The position numbers and the translations under genes were made by a program. 64,000 bases of DNA from Ryuthela nishihirai (Eukaryota; Arthropoda; Arachnida; Araneae; Heptathelidae). Under the pieces are notes generated by a model that saw only the letters and a program-made list of their open reading frames with translations, searched no databases and was not told the DNA's origin. Shown here piece by piece: positions 48,264 through 61,459 of this stretch. The stretch is from assembly GCA_038380435.1 (NCBI GenBank), contig JAWZYU010000694.1, positions 1 to 64,000 on the forward strand. The letters run 5' to 3'. Position 1 is the stretch's first letter; every line of letters starts with the position of its first letter.

Positions 48264-50044
48264 GTGCCCGAGACCAGAGGAGAAAAAAACTCCCCCGGGA
48301 CAGGAGGCGGGAACACCCGACAGGTGCCGGAGAGCACAAAAAACTACCTCCCCCGGGTCACGAGGCGGGAACTCGTGACAGGTGCCCGAGACCAGAGGAG
48401 AAAAAAACTCCCCCGGGACAGGAGGCGGGAACACCCGACAGGTGCCCGAGAGCACAAAAAACTACCTCCCCCGGGTCACGAGGCGGGAACTCGTGACAGG
48501 TGCCCGAGACCAGAGGAGAAAAAAACTCCCCCGGGACAGGAGGCGGGAACACCCGACAGGTGCCCGAGAGCACAAAAAACTACCTCCCCCGGGTCACGAG
48601 GCGGGAACTCGTGACAGGTGCCCGAGACCAGAGGAGAAAAAAACTCCCCCGGGACAGGAGGCGGGAACACCCGACAGGTGCCGGAGAGCACAAAAAACTA
48701 CCTCCCCCGGGTCACGAGGCGGGAACTCGTGACAGGTGCCCGAGACCACAGGAGAAAAAAACTCCCCCGGGACATGAGGCGGGAACACCCGACAGGTGCC
48801 GGAGAGCACAAAAAACTACCTCCCCCGGGTCACGAGGCGGGAACTCGTGACAGGTGCCCGAGACCACAGGAGAAAAAAACTCCCCCGGGGCATGAGGCGG
48901 GAACACCCGACAGGTGCCCGAGAGCACAAAAAACTACCTCCCCCGGGTCACGAGGCGGGAACTCGTGACAGGTGCCCGAGACCAGAGGAGAAAAAAACTC
49001 CCCCGGGACAGGAGGCGGGAACACCCGACAGGTGCCGGAGAGCACAAAAAACTACCTCCCCCGGGTCACGAGGCGGGAACTCGTGACAGGTGCCCGAGAC
49101 CACAGGAGAAAAAAACTCCCCCGGGACAGGAGGCGGGAACACCCGACAGGTGCCCGAGAGCACAAAAAACTACCTCCCCCGGGTCACGAGGCGGGAACTC
49201 GTGACAGGTGCCCGAGACCAGAGGAGAAAAAAACTCCCCCGGGACAGGAGGCGGGAACACCCGACAGGTGCCCGAGAGCACAAAAAACTACCTCCCCCGG
49301 GTCACGAGGCGGGAACTCGTGACAGGTGCCCGAGACCAGAGGAGAAAAAAACTCCCCCGGGACAGGAGGCGGGAACACCCGACAGGTGCCCGAGAGCACA
49401 AAAAACTACCTCCCCCGGGTCACGAGGCGGGAACTCGTGACAGGTGCCCGAGACCACAGGAGAAAAAAACTCCCCCGGGGCAGGAGGCGGGAACACCCGA
49501 CAGGTGCCCGAGAGCACAAAAAACTACCTCCCCCGGGTCACGAGGCGGGAACTCGTGACAGGAACACATTCTTCAGGATTTGCTTCACAAAGCTGCACTG
49601 GGAGAGTTTCGTGTGCAGGAATTCGAATTCAAATCCAACCGTCTCTGATCTCCTATGGAGAATGTCTCTTAGGGCCACGAGTGTGCGGGAACACCCGACA
49701 GGTGCCGGAGAGCACAAAAAACTACCTCCCCCGGGTCACGAGGCGGGAACTCGTGACAGGTGCCCGAGACCACAGGAGAAAAAAACTCCCCCGGGGCATG
49801 AGGCGGGAACACCCGACAGGTGCCCGAGAGCACAAAAAACTACCTCCCCCGGGTCACGAGGCGGGAACTCGTGACAGGTGCCCGAGACCAGAGGAGAAAA
49901 AAACTCCCCCGGGACAGGAGGCGGGAACACCAAACAGGTGCCGGAGAGCACAAAAAACTACCTCCCCCGGGTCACGAGGCGGGAACTCGTGACAGGTGCC
50001 CGAGACCACAGGAGAAAAAAACTCCCCCGGGACAGGAGGCGGGA
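48264..50044 (+). repeat. Higher-order segment, copy B (6,144-bp offset)
   Basis: Partner of 42,120-43,900: paired CATGAGG monomers near 48,771 and 48,890 and composite core 49,561 with the AGGTGCCGG join. A third relative of its second half lies 6,616 bp further on (composite core 56,177, CATGAGG near 56,414), an offset of 46 x 118 + 6 x 198 bp. Boundaries are approximate. Confidence 0.8.
49561..49686 (+). repeat. Composite-monomer core 39
   Basis: Twelve ordinary units after core 38. AGGTGCCGG join as after core 33, which lies 6,144 bp upstream. Confidence 0.94.
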
Positions 50045-50230
50045 ACACCCGACAGGTGCCCGAGAGCACAAAAAACTACCTCCCCCGGGTCACGAGGCGG
50101 GAACTCGTGACAGGTGCCCGAGACCAGAGGAGAAAAAAACTCCCCCGGGACAGGAGGCGGGAACACCCGACAGGTGCCCGAGAGCACAAAAAACTACCTC
50201 CCCCGGGTCACGAGGCGGGAACTCGTGACA

Positions 50231-50356
50231 GGAACACATTCTTCAGGATTTGCTTCACAAAGCTGCACTGGGAGAGTTTCGTGTGCAGGAATTCGAATTC
50301 AAATCCAACCGTCTCTGATCTCCTATGGAGAATGTCTCTTAGGGCCACGAGTGTGC
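50231..50356 (+). repeat. Composite-monomer core 40
   Basis: Four ordinary units after core 39. The tail ends GAGGCAGGAACTC near 50,411. Confidence 0.94.
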
Positions 50357-51136
50357 GGGAACACCCGACAGTTGCCGGAGAGCACAAAAAACTACCTCCC
50401 CCGGGTCACGAGGCAGGAACTCGTGACAGGTGCCCGAGACCAGAGGAGAAAAAAACTCCCCCGGGACATGAGGCGGGAACACCCGACAGGTGCCCGAGAG
50501 CACAAAAAACTACCTCCCCCGGGTCACGAGGCGGGAACTCGTGACAGGTGCCCGAGACCAGAGGAGAAAAAAACTCCCCCGGGACAGGAGGCGGGAACAC
50601 CCGACAGGTGCCGGAGAGCACAAAAAACTACCTCCCCCGGGTCACGAGGCGGGAACTCGTGACAGGTGCCCGAGACCACAGGAGAAAAAAACTCCCCCGG
50701 GACAGGAGGCGGGAACACCCGACAGGTGCCCGAGAGCACAAAAAACTACCTCCCCCGGGTCACGAGGCGGGAACTCGTGACAGGTGCCCGAGACCAGAGG
50801 AGAAAAAAACTCCCCCGGGACAGGAGGCGGGAACACCCGACAGGTGCCGGAGAGCACAAAAAACTACCTCCCCCGGGTCACGAGGCGGGAACTCGTGACA
50901 GGTGCCCGAGACCAGAGGAGAAAAAAACTCCCCCGGGACAGGAGGCGGGAACACCCGACAGGTGCCTGAGAGCACAAAAAACTACCTCCCCCGGGTCACG
51001 AGGCGGGAACTCGTGACAGGTGCCCGAGACCACAGGAGAAAAAAACTCCCCCGGGGCAGGAGGTGGGAACACCCGACAGGTGCCCGAGAGCACAAAAAAC
51101 TACCTCCCCCGGGTCACGAGGCGGGAACTCGTGACA

Positions 51137-51262
51137 GGAACACATTCTTCAGGATTTGCTTCACAAAGCTGCACTGGGAGAGTTTCGTGTGCAGGAATTC
51201 GAATTCAAATCCAACCGTCTCTGATCTCCTATGGAGAATGTCTCTTAGGGCCACGAGTGTGC
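51137..51262 (+). repeat. Composite-monomer core 41
   Basis: 906-bp step. The core-tail join reads GTGTGCTGGAAC (T for G at 51,263). Confidence 0.94.
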
Positions 51263-51806
51263 TGGAACACCCGACAGTTGCCGGAGAGCACAAAAAACTA
51301 CCTCCCCCGGGTCACGAGGCGGGAACTCGTGACAGGTGCCCGAGACCAGAGGAGAAAAAAACTCCCCCGGGACAGGAGGCGGGAACACCCGACAGGTGCC
51401 CGAGAGCACAAAAAACTACCTCCCCCGGGTCACGAGGCGGGAACTCGTGACAGGTGCCCGAGACCAGAGGAGAAAAAAACTCCCCCGGGACAGGAGGCGG
51501 GAACACCCGACAGGTGCCGGAGAGCACAAAAAACTACCTCCCCCGGGTCACGAGGCGGGAACTCGTGACAGGTGCCCGAGACCAGAGGAGAAAAAAACTC
51601 CCCCGGGACAGGAGGCGGGAACACCCGACAGGTGCCGGAGAGCACAAAAAACTACCTCCCCCGGGTCGCGAGGCGGGAACTCGTGACAGGTGCCCGAGAC
51701 CACAGGAGAAAAAAACTCCCCCGGGGCATGAGGCGGGAACACCCGACAGGTGCCCGAGAGCACAAAAAACTACCTCCCCCGGGTCACGAGGCGGGAACTC
51801 GTGACA

Positions 51807-51932
51807 GGAACACATTCTTCAGGATTTGCTTCACAAAGCTGCACTGGGAGAGTTTCGTGTGCAGGAATTCGAATTCAAATCCAACCGTCTCTGATCTCCT
51901 ATGGAGAATGTCTCTTAGGGCCACGAGTGTGC
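51807..51932 (+). repeat. Composite-monomer core 42
   Basis: Four ordinary units after core 41; the tail starts TTGCCCGAG. Confidence 0.94.
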
Positions 51933-54128
51933 GGGAACACCCGACAGTTGCCCGAGAGCACAAAAAACTACCTCCCCCGGGTCACGAGGCGGGAACTCGT
52001 GACAGGTGCCCGAGACCAGAGGAGAAAAAAACTCCCCCGGGACAGGAGGCGGGAACACCCGACAGGTGCCGGAGAGCACAAAAAACTACCTCCCCCGGGT
52101 CACGAGGCGGGAACTCGTGACAGGTGCCCGAGACCAGAGGAGAAAAAAACTCCCCCGGGACAGGAGGCGGGAACACCCGACAGGTGCCCGAGAGCACAAA
52201 AAACTACCTCCCCCGGGACACGAGGCGGGAACTCGTGACAGGTGCCCGAGACCAGAGGAGAAAAAAACTCCCCCGGGACAGGAGGCGGGAACACCCGACA
52301 GGTGCCGGAGAGCACAAAAAACTACCTCCCCCGGGTCACGAGGCGGGAACTCGTGACAGGTGCCCGAGACCAGAGGAGAAAAAAACTCCCCCGGGACAGG
52401 AGGCGGGAACACCCGACAGGTGCCCGAGAGCACAAAAAACTACCTCCCCCGGGTCACGAGGCGGGAACTCGTGACAGGTGCCCGAGACCAGAGGAGAAAA
52501 AAACTCCCCCGGGACAGGAGGCGGGAACACCCGACAGGTGCCGGAGAGCACAAAAAACTACCTCCCCCGGGTCACGAGGCGGGAACTCGTGACAGGTGCC
52601 CGAGACCACAGGAGAAAAATACTCCCCCGGGACAGGAGGCGGGAACACCCGACAGGTGCCGGAGAGCACAAAAAACTACCTCCCCCGGGTCACGAGGCGG
52701 GAACTCGTGACAGGTGCCCGAGACCAGAGGAGAAAAAAACTCCCCCGGGACATGAGGCGGGAACACCCGACAGGTGCCCGAGAGCACAAAAAACTACCTC
52801 CCCCGGGTCACGAGGCGGGAACTCGTGACAGGTGCCCGAGACCAGAGGAGAAAAAAACTCCCCCGGGACATGAGGCGGGAACACCCGACAGGTGCCCGAG
52901 AGCACAAAAAACTACCTCCCCCGGGTCACGAGGCGGGAACTCGTGACAGGTGCCCGAGACCAGAGGAGAAAAAAACTCCCCCGGGACAGGAGGCGGGAAC
53001 ACCCGACAGGTGCCGGAGAGCACAAAAAACTACCTCCCCCGGGTCACGAGGCGGGAACTCGTGACAGGTGCCCGAGACCAGAGGAGAAAAAAACTCCCCC
53101 GGGACAGGAGGCGGGAACACCCGACAGGTGCCCGAGAGCACAAAAAACTACCTCCCCCGGGTCACGAGGCGGGAACTCGTGACAGGTGCCCGAGACCAGA
53201 GGAGAAAAAAACTCCCCCGGGACAGGAGGCGGGAACACCCGACAGGTGCCGGAGAGCACAAAAAACTACCTCCCCCGGGTCACGAGGCGGGAACTCGTGA
53301 CAGGTGCCCGAGACCAGAGGAGAAAAAAACTCCCCCGGGACAGGAGGCGGGAACACCCGACAGGTGCCCGAGAGCACAAAAAACTACCTCCCCCGGGTCA
53401 CGAGGCGGGAACTCGTGACAGGTGCCCGAGACCAGAGGAGAAAAAAACTCCCCCGGAACATGAGGCGGGAACACCCGACAGGTGCCGGAGAGCACAAAAA
53501 ACTACCTCCCCCGGGTCACGAGGCGGGAACTCGTGACAGGTGCCCGAGACCAGAGGAGAAAAAAACTCCCCCGGGACAGGAGGCGGGAACACCCGACAGG
53601 TGCCCGAGAGCACAAAAAACTACCTCCCCCGGGTCACGAGGCGGGAACTCGTGACAGGTGCCCGAGACCAGAGGAGAAAAAAACTCCCCCGGGACAGGAG
53701 GCGGGAACACCCGACAGGTGCCCGAGAGCACAAAAAACTACCTCCCCCGGGTCACGAGGCGGGAACTCGTGACAGGTGCCCGAGACCAGAGGAGAAAAAA
53801 ACTCCCCCGGGACAGGAGGCGGGAACACCCGACAGGTGCCGGAGAGCACAAAAAACTACCTCCCCCGGGTCACGAGGCGGGAACTCGTGACAGGTGCCCG
53901 AGACCAGAGGAGAAAAAAACTCCCCCGGGACAGGAGGCGGGAACACCCGACAGGTGCCCGAGAGCACAAAAAACTACCTCCCCCGGGTCACGAGGCGGGA
54001 ACTCGTGACAGGTGCCCGAGACCAGAGGAGAAAAAAACTCCCCCGGGGCATGAGGCGGGAACACCCGACAGGTGCCCGAGAGCACAAAAAACTACCTCCC
54101 CCGGGTCACGAGGCGGGAACTCGTGATA

Positions 54129-54254
54129 GGAACACATTCTTCAGGATTTGCTTCACAAAGCTGCACTGGGAGTGTTTCGTGTGCAGGAATTCGAATTCAA
54201 ATCCAACCGTCTCTGATCTCCTATGGAGAATGTCTCTTAGGGCCACGAGTGTGC
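54129..54254 (+). repeat. Composite-monomer core 43
   Basis: Eighteen ordinary units after core 42, the longest gap in the distal domain. Private GGGAGTGTTTCG near 54,169, preceded by CGTGATAGG. Confidence 0.94.
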
Positions 54255-55034
54255 GGGAACACCCGACAGTTGCCGGAGAGCACAAAAAACTACCTCCCCC
54301 GGGTCACGAGGCGGGAACTCGTGACAGGTGCCCGAGACCAGAGGAGAAAAAAACTCCCCCGGGACATGAGGCGGGAACACCCGACAGGTGCCCGAGAGCA
54401 CAAAAAACTACCTCCCCCGGGTCACGAGGCGGGAACTCGTGACAGGTGCCCGAGACCAGAGGAGAAAAAAACTCCCCCGGGACATGAGGCGGGAACACCC
54501 GACAGGTGCCGGAGAGCACAAAAAACTACCTCCCCCGGGTCACGAGGCGGGAACTCGTGACAGGTGCCCGAGACCAGAGGAGAAAAAAACTCCCCCGGGA
54601 CAGGAGGCGGGAACACCCGACAGGTGCCCGAGAGCACAAAAAACTACCTCCCCCGGGTCACGAGGCGGGAACTCGTGACAGGTGCCCGAGACCAGAGGAG
54701 AAAAAAACTCCCCCGGGACAGGAGGCGGGAACACCCGACAGGTGCCGGAGAGCACAAAAAACTAACTCCCCCGGGTCACGAGGCGGGAACTCGTGACAGG
54801 TGCCCGAGACCAGAGGAGAAAAAAACTCCCCCGGGACATGAGGCGGGAACACCCGACAGGTGCCCGAGAGCACAAAAAACTACCTCCCCCGGGTCACGAG
54901 GCGGGAACTCGTGACAGGTGCCCGAGACCAGAGGAGAAAAAAACTCCCCCGGGGCATGAGGCGGGAACACCCGACAGGTGCCCGAGAGCACAAAAAACTA
55001 CCTCCCCCGGGTCACGAGGCGGGAACTCGTGACA

Positions 55035-55160
55035 GGAACACATTCTTCAGGATTTGCTTCACAAAGCTGCACTGGGAGAGTTTCGTGTGCAGGAATTCGA
55101 ATTCAAATCCAACCGTCTCTGATCTCCTACGGAGAATGTCTCTTAGGGCCACGAGTGTGC
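55035..55160 (+). repeat. Composite-monomer core 44
   Basis: 906-bp step. Private CCTACGG for CCTATGG near 55,127. Confidence 0.94.
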
Positions 55161-56176
55161 GGGAACACCCGACAGTTGCCGGAGAGCACAAAAAACTACC
55201 TCCCCCGGGTCACGAGGCGGGAACTCGTGACAGGTGCCCGAGACCAGAGGAGAAAAAAACTCCCCCGGGACATGAGGCGGGAACACCCGACAGGTGCCTG
55301 AGAGCACAAAAAACTACCTCCCCCGGGTCACGAGGCGGGAACTCGTGACAGGTGCCCGAGACCAGAGGAGAAAAAAACTCCCCCGGGACAGGAGGCGGGA
55401 ACACCCGACAGGTGCCGGAGAGCACAAAAAACTACCTCCCCCGGGTCACGAGGCGGGAACTCGTGACAGGTGCCCGAGACCAGAGGAGAAAAAAACTCCC
55501 CCGGGGCATGAGGCGGGAACACCCGACAGGTGCCCGAGAGCACAAAAAACTACCTCCCCCGGGTCACGAGGCGGGAACTCGTGACAGGTGCCCGAGACCA
55601 GAGGAGAAAAAAACTCCCCCGGGACAGGAGGCGGGAACACCCGACAGGTGCCGGAGAGCACAAAAAACTACCTCCCCCGGGTCACGAGGCGGGAACTCGT
55701 GACAGGTGCCCGAGACCACAGGAGAAAAAAACTCCCCCGGGACAGGAGGCGGGAACACCCGACAGGTGCCCGAGAGCACAAAAAACTACCTCCCCCGGGT
55801 CACGAGGCGGGAACTCGTGACAGGTGCCCGAGACCAGAGGAGAAAAAAACTCCCCCGGGACAGGAGGCGGGAACACCCGACAGGTGCCCGAGAGCACAAA
55901 AAACTACCTCCCCCGGGTCACGAGGCGGGAACTCGTGACAGGTGCCCGAGACCAGAGGAGAAAAAAACTCCCCCGGGACAGGAGGCGGGAACACCCGACA
56001 GGTGCCCGAGAGCACAAAAAACTACCTCCCCCGGGTCGCGAGGCGGGAACTCGTGACAGGTGCCCGAGACCACAGGAGAAAAAAACTCCCCCGGGGCAGG
56101 AGGCGGGAACACCCGACAGGTGCCCGAGAGCACAAAAAACTACCTCCCCCGGGTCACGAGGCGGGAACTCGTGACA

Positions 56177-56302
56177 GGAACACATTCTTCAGGATTTGCT
56201 TCACAAAGCTGCACTGGGAGAGTTTCGTGTGCAGGAATTCGAATTCAAATCCAACCGTCTCTGATCTCCTATGGAGAATGTCTCTTAGGGCCACGAGTGT
56301 GC
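56177..56302 (+). repeat. Composite-monomer core 45
   Basis: Eight ordinary units after core 44. AGGTGCCGG join as after cores 33 and 39; 6,616 bp from core 39. Confidence 0.94.
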
Positions 56303-56728
56303 GGGAACACCCGACAGGTGCCGGAGAGCACAAAAAACTACCTCCCCCGGGTCACGAGGCGGGAACTCGTGACAGGTGCCCGAGACCACAGGAGAAAAAA
56401 ACTCCCCCGGGGCATGAGGCGGGAACACCCGACAGGTGCCCGAGAGCACAAAAAACTACCTCCCCCGGGTCATGAGGCGGGAACTCGTGACAGGTGCCCG
56501 AGACCAGAGGAGAAAAAAACTCCCCCGGGACAGGAGGCGGGAACACCCGACAGGTGCCGGAGAGCACAAAAAACTACCTCCCCCGGGTCACGAGGCGGGA
56601 ACTCGTGACAGGTGCCCGAGACCACAGGAGAAAAAAACTCCCCCGGGGCAGGAGGCGGGAACACCCGACAGGTGCCCGAGAGCACAAAAAACTACCTCCC
56701 CCGGGTCACGAGGCGGGAACTCGTGACA

Positions 56729-56854
56729 GGAACACATTCTTCAGGATTTGCTTCACAAAGCTGCACTGGGAGAGTTTCGTGTGCAGGAATTCGAATTCAA
56801 ATCCAACCGTCTCTGATCTCCTATGGAGAATGTCTCTTAGGGCCACGAGTGTGC
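56729..56854 (+). repeat. Composite-monomer core 46
   Basis: Three ordinary units after core 45; the tail starts TTGCCGGAG. Confidence 0.94.
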
Positions 56855-57519
56855 GGGAACACCCGACAGTTGCCGGAGAGCACAAAAAACTACCTCCCCC
56901 GGGTCACGAGGCGGGAACTCGTGACAGGTGCCCGAGACCAGAGGAGAAAAAAACTCCCCCGGGACATGAGGCGGGAACACCCGACAGGTGCCCGAGAGCA
57001 CAAAAAACTACCTCCCCCGGGTCACGAGGCGGGAACTCGTGACAGGTGCCCGAGACCAGAGGAGAAAAAAACTCCCCCGGGACAGGAGGCGGGAACACCC
57101 GACAGGTGCCGGAGAGCACAAAAAACTACCTCCCCCAGGTCACGAGGCGGGAACTCGTGACAGGTGCCCGAGACCAGAGGAGAAAAAAACTCCCCCGGGA
57201 CAGGAGGCGGGAACACCCCGACAGGTGCCCGAGAGCACAAAAAAACTACCTCCCCCGGGTCACGAGGCGGGAACTCGTGACAGGTGCCCGAGACCAGAGG
57301 AGAAAAAAACTCCCCCCGGGACAGGAGGCGGGAACACCCGACAGGTGCCGGAGAGCACAAAAAACTACCTCCCCTGGGTTGCGAGGCGGGAACTCGTGAC
57401 AGGTGCCCGAGACCACAGGAGAAAAAAACTCCCCCGGGGCAGGAGGCGGGAACACCCGACAGGTGCCCGAGAGCACAAAAAACTACCTCCCCCGGGTCAC
57501 GAGGCGGGAACTCGTGACA

Positions 57520-57645
57520 GGAACACATTCTTCAGGATTTGCTTCACAAAGCTGCACTGGGAGAGTTTCGTGTGCAGGAATTCGAATTCAAATCCAACCG
57601 TCTCTGATCTCCTATGGAGAATGTCTCTTAGGGCCACGAGTGTGC
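57520..57645 (+). repeat. Composite-monomer core 47
   Basis: Five ordinary units after core 46, with three extra bases in the interval (near 57,213, 57,240 and 57,310). Confidence 0.94.
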
Positions 57646-58425
57646 GGGAACACCCGACAGTTGCCCGAGAGCACAAAAAACTACCTCCCCCGGGTCACGA
57701 GGCGGGAACTCGTGACAGGTGCCCGAGACCAGAGGAGAAAAAAACTCCCCCGGGACATGAGGCGGGAACACCCGACAGGTGCCCGAGAGCACAAAAAACT
57801 ACCTCCCCCGGGTCACGAGGCGGGAACTCGTGACAGGTGCCCGAGACCAGAGGAGAAAAAAACTCCCCCGGGACAGGAGGCGGGAACACCCGACAGGTGC
57901 CGGAGAGCACAAAAAACTACCTCCCCCGGGTCACGAGGCGGGAACTCGTGACAGGTGCCCGAGACCAGAGGAGAAAAAAACTCCCCGGGACAGGAGGCGG
58001 GAACACCCGACAGGTGCCCGAGAGCACAAAAAACTACCTCCCCCGGGTCACGAGGCGGGAACTCGTGACAGGTGCCCGAGACCAGAGGAGAAAAAAAACT
58101 CCCCCGGGACAGGAGGCGGGAACACCCGACAGGTGCCGGAGAGCACAAAAAACTACCTCCCCCGGGTCACGAGGCGGGAACTCGTGACAGGTGCCCGAGA
58201 CCAGAGGAGAAGAAAACTCCCCCGGGACAGGAGGCAGGAACACCCGACAGGTGCCGGAGAGCACAAAAAACTACCTCCCCCGGGTCACGAGGCGGGAACT
58301 CGTGACAGGTGCCCGAGACCACAGGAAAAAAAAACTCCCCCGGGGCAGGAGGCGGGAACACCCGACAGGTGCCCGAGAGCACAAAAAACTACCTCCCCCG
58401 GGTCACGAGGCGGGAACTCGTGACA

Positions 58426-58551
58426 GGAACACATTCTTCAGGATTTGCTTCACAAAGCTGCACTGGGAGAGTTTCGTGTGCAGGAATTCGAATTCAAATC
58501 CAACCGTCTCTGATCTCCTATGGAGAATGTCTCTTAGGGCCACGAGTGTGC
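58426..58551 (+). repeat. Composite-monomer core 48
   Basis: 906-bp step in which a one-base loss near 57,985 and a gain near 58,093 cancel. The preceding unit has CACAGGAAAAAAAA near 58,320. Confidence 0.94.
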
Positions 58552-59213
58552 GGGAACACCCGACAGTTGCCGGAGAGCACAAAAAACTACCTCCCCCGGG
58601 TCACGAGGCGGGAACTCGTGACAGGTGCCCGAGACCAGAGGAGAAAAAAACTCCCCCGGGACAGGAGGCGGGAACACCCGACAGGTGCCCGAGAGCACAA
58701 AAAACTACCTCCCCCGGGTCACGAGGCGGGAACTCGTGACAGGTGCCCGAGACCAGAGGAGAAAAAAACTCCCCCGGGACAGGAGGTGGGAACACCCGAC
58801 AGGTGCCGGAGAGCACAAAAAACTACCTCCCCCGGGTCGCGAGGCGGGAACTCGTGACAGGTGCCCGAGACCACAGGAGAAAAAAACTCCCCCGGGGCAG
58901 GAGGCGGGAACACCCGACAGGTGCCCGAGAGCACAAAAAACTACCTCCCCCGGGTCACGAGGCGGGAACTCGTGACAGGTGCCCGAGACCAGAGGAGAAA
59001 AAAACTCCCCCGGGACAGGAGGCGGGAACACCCGACAGGTGCCGGAGAGCACAAAAAACTACCTCGCCCGGGTCGCGAGGCGGGAACTCGTGACAGGTGC
59101 CCGAGACCACAGGAGAAAAAAACTCCCCCGGGGCAGGAGGCGGGAACACCCGACAGGTGCCCGAGAGCACAAAAAACTACCTCCCCCGGGTCACGAGGCG
59201 GGAACTCGTGACA

Positions 59214-59339
59214 GGAACACATTCTTCAGGATTTGCTTCACAAAGCTGCACTGGGAGAGTTTCGTGTGCAGGAATTCGAATTCAAATCCAACTGTCTCTG
59301 ATCTCCTATGGAGAATGTCTCTTAGGGCCACGAGTGTGC
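59214..59339 (+). repeat. Composite-monomer core 49
   Basis: Five ordinary units after core 48. T at 59,293 separates it from its 1,340-bp duplicate, core 51. Confidence 0.94.
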
Positions 59340-60119
59340 GGGAACACCCGACAGTTGCCCGAGAGCACAAAAAACTACCTCCCCCGGGTCACGAGGCGGG
59401 AACTCGTGACAGGTGCCCGAGACCAGAGGAGAAAAAAACTCCCCCGGGACATGAGGCGGGAACACCCGACAGGTGCCCGAGAGCACAAAAAACTACCTCC
59501 CCCGGGTCACGAGGCGGGAACTCGTGACAGGTGCCCGAGACCAGAGGAGAAAAAAACTCCCCCGGGACAGGAGGCGGGAACACCCGACAGGTGCCGGAGA
59601 GCACAAAAAACTACCTCCCCCGGGTCACGAGGCGGGAACTCGTGACAGGTGCCCGAGACCACAGGAGAAAAAAACTCCCCCGGGACAGGAGGCGGGAACA
59701 CCCGACAGGTGCCCGAGAGCACAAAAAACTACCTCCCCCGGTTCACGAGGCGGGAACTCGTGACAGGTGCCCGAGACCAGAGGAGAAAAAAACTCCCCCG
59801 GGACAGGAGGCGGGAACACCCGACAGGTGCCGGAGAGCACAAAAAACTACCTCCCCCGGGTCACGAGGCGGGAACTCGTGACAGGTGCCCGAGACCAGAG
59901 GAGAAAAAAACTCCCCCGGGACAGGAGGCGGGAACACCCGACAGGTGCCGGAGAGCACAAAAAACTACCTCCCCTGGGTCACGAGGCGGGAACTCGTGAC
60001 AGGTGCCCGAGACCACAGGAGAAAAAAACTCCCCCGGGGCAGGAGGCGGGAACACCCGACAGGTGCCCGAGAGCACAAAAAACTACCTCCCCCGGGTCAC
60101 GAGGCGGGAACTCGTGACA

Positions 60120-60245
60120 GGAACACATTCTTCAGGATTTGCTTCACAAAGCTGCACTGGGAGAGTTTCGTGTGCAGGAATTCGAATTCAAATCCAACCG
60201 TCTCTGATCTCCTATGGAGAATGTCTCTTAGGGCCACGAGTGTGC
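60120..60245 (+). repeat. Composite-monomer core 50
   Basis: 906-bp step. It is joined directly to AGGTGCCCGAG, the crossover point of the 1,340-bp duplication. Confidence 0.94.
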
Positions 60246-60553
60246 GGGAACACCCGACAGGTGCCCGAGAGCACAAAAAACTACCTCCCCCGGGTCACGA
60301 GGCGGGAACTCGTGACAGGTGCCCGAGACCAGAGGAGAAAAAAACTCCCCCGGGACAGGAGGCGGGAACACCCGACAGGTGCCGGAGAGCACAAAAAACT
60401 ACCTCGCCCGGGTCGCGAGGCGGGAACTCGTGACAGGTGCCCGAGACCACAGGAGAAAAAAACTCCCCCGGGGCAGGAGGCGGGAACACCCGACAGGTGC
60501 CCGAGAGCACAAAAAACTACCTCCCCCGGGTCACGAGGCGGGAACTCGTGACA

Positions 60554-60679
60554 GGAACACATTCTTCAGGATTTGCTTCACAAAGCTGCACTGGGAGAGT
60601 TTCGTGTGCAGGAATTCGAATTCAAATCCAACCGTCTCTGATCTCCTATGGAGAATGTCTCTTAGGGCCACGAGTGTGC
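60554..60679 (+). repeat. Composite-monomer core 51
   Basis: Only two ordinary units after core 50, the shortest spacing in the window, created by the duplication. Confidence 0.94.
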
Positions 60680-61459
60680 GGGAACACCCGACAGTTGCCC
60701 GAGAGCACAAAAAACTACCTCCCCCGGGTCACGAGGCGGGAACTCGTGACAGGTGCCCGAGACCAGAGGAGAAAAAAACTCCCCCGGGACATGAGGCGGG
60801 AACACCCGACAGGTGCCCGAGAGCACAAAAAACTACCTCCCCCGGGTCACGAGGCGGGAACTCGTGACAGGTGCCCGAGACCAGAGGAGAAAAAAACTCC
60901 CCCGGGACAGGAGGCGGGAACACCCGACAGGTGCCGGAGAGCACAAAAAACTACCTCCCCCGGGTCACGAGGCGGGAACTCGTGACAGGTGCCCGAGACC
61001 ACAGGAGAAAAAAACTCCCCCGGGACAGGAGGCGGGAACACCCGACAGGTGCCCGAGAGCACAAAAAACTACCTCCCCCGGTTCACGAGGCGGGAACTCG
61101 TGACAGGTGCCCGAGACCAGAGGAGAAAAAAACTCCCCCGGGACAGGAGGCGGGAACACCCGACAGGTGCCGGAGAGCACAAAAAACTACCTCCCCCGGG
61201 TCACGAGGCGGGAACTCGTGACAGGTGCCCGAGACCAGAGGAGAAAAAAACTCCCCCGGGACAGGAGGCGGGAACACCCGACAGGTGCCGGAGAGCACAA
61301 AAAACTACCTCCCCTGGGTCACGAGGCGGGAACTCGTGACAGGTGCCCGAGACCACAGGAGAAAAAAACTCCCCCGGGGCAGGAGGCGGGAACACCCGAC
61401 AGGTGCCCGAGAGCACAAAAAACTACCTCCCCCGGGTCACGAGGCGGGAACTCGTGACA

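Larger units (their letters stand above)
58906..60245 (+). repeat. Tandem 1,340-bp higher-order duplication, copy A
   Basis: Eight ordinary units and two composite units (8 x 118 + 2 x 198 = 1,340 bp). It carries CCTCGCCCGGG near 59,064, GGTTCACGAGG near 59,740 and CCCCTGGGTC near 59,972, and all three recur exactly 1,340 bp later. The only difference I saw between the copies is T at 59,293 against C at 60,633. Confidence 0.93.
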
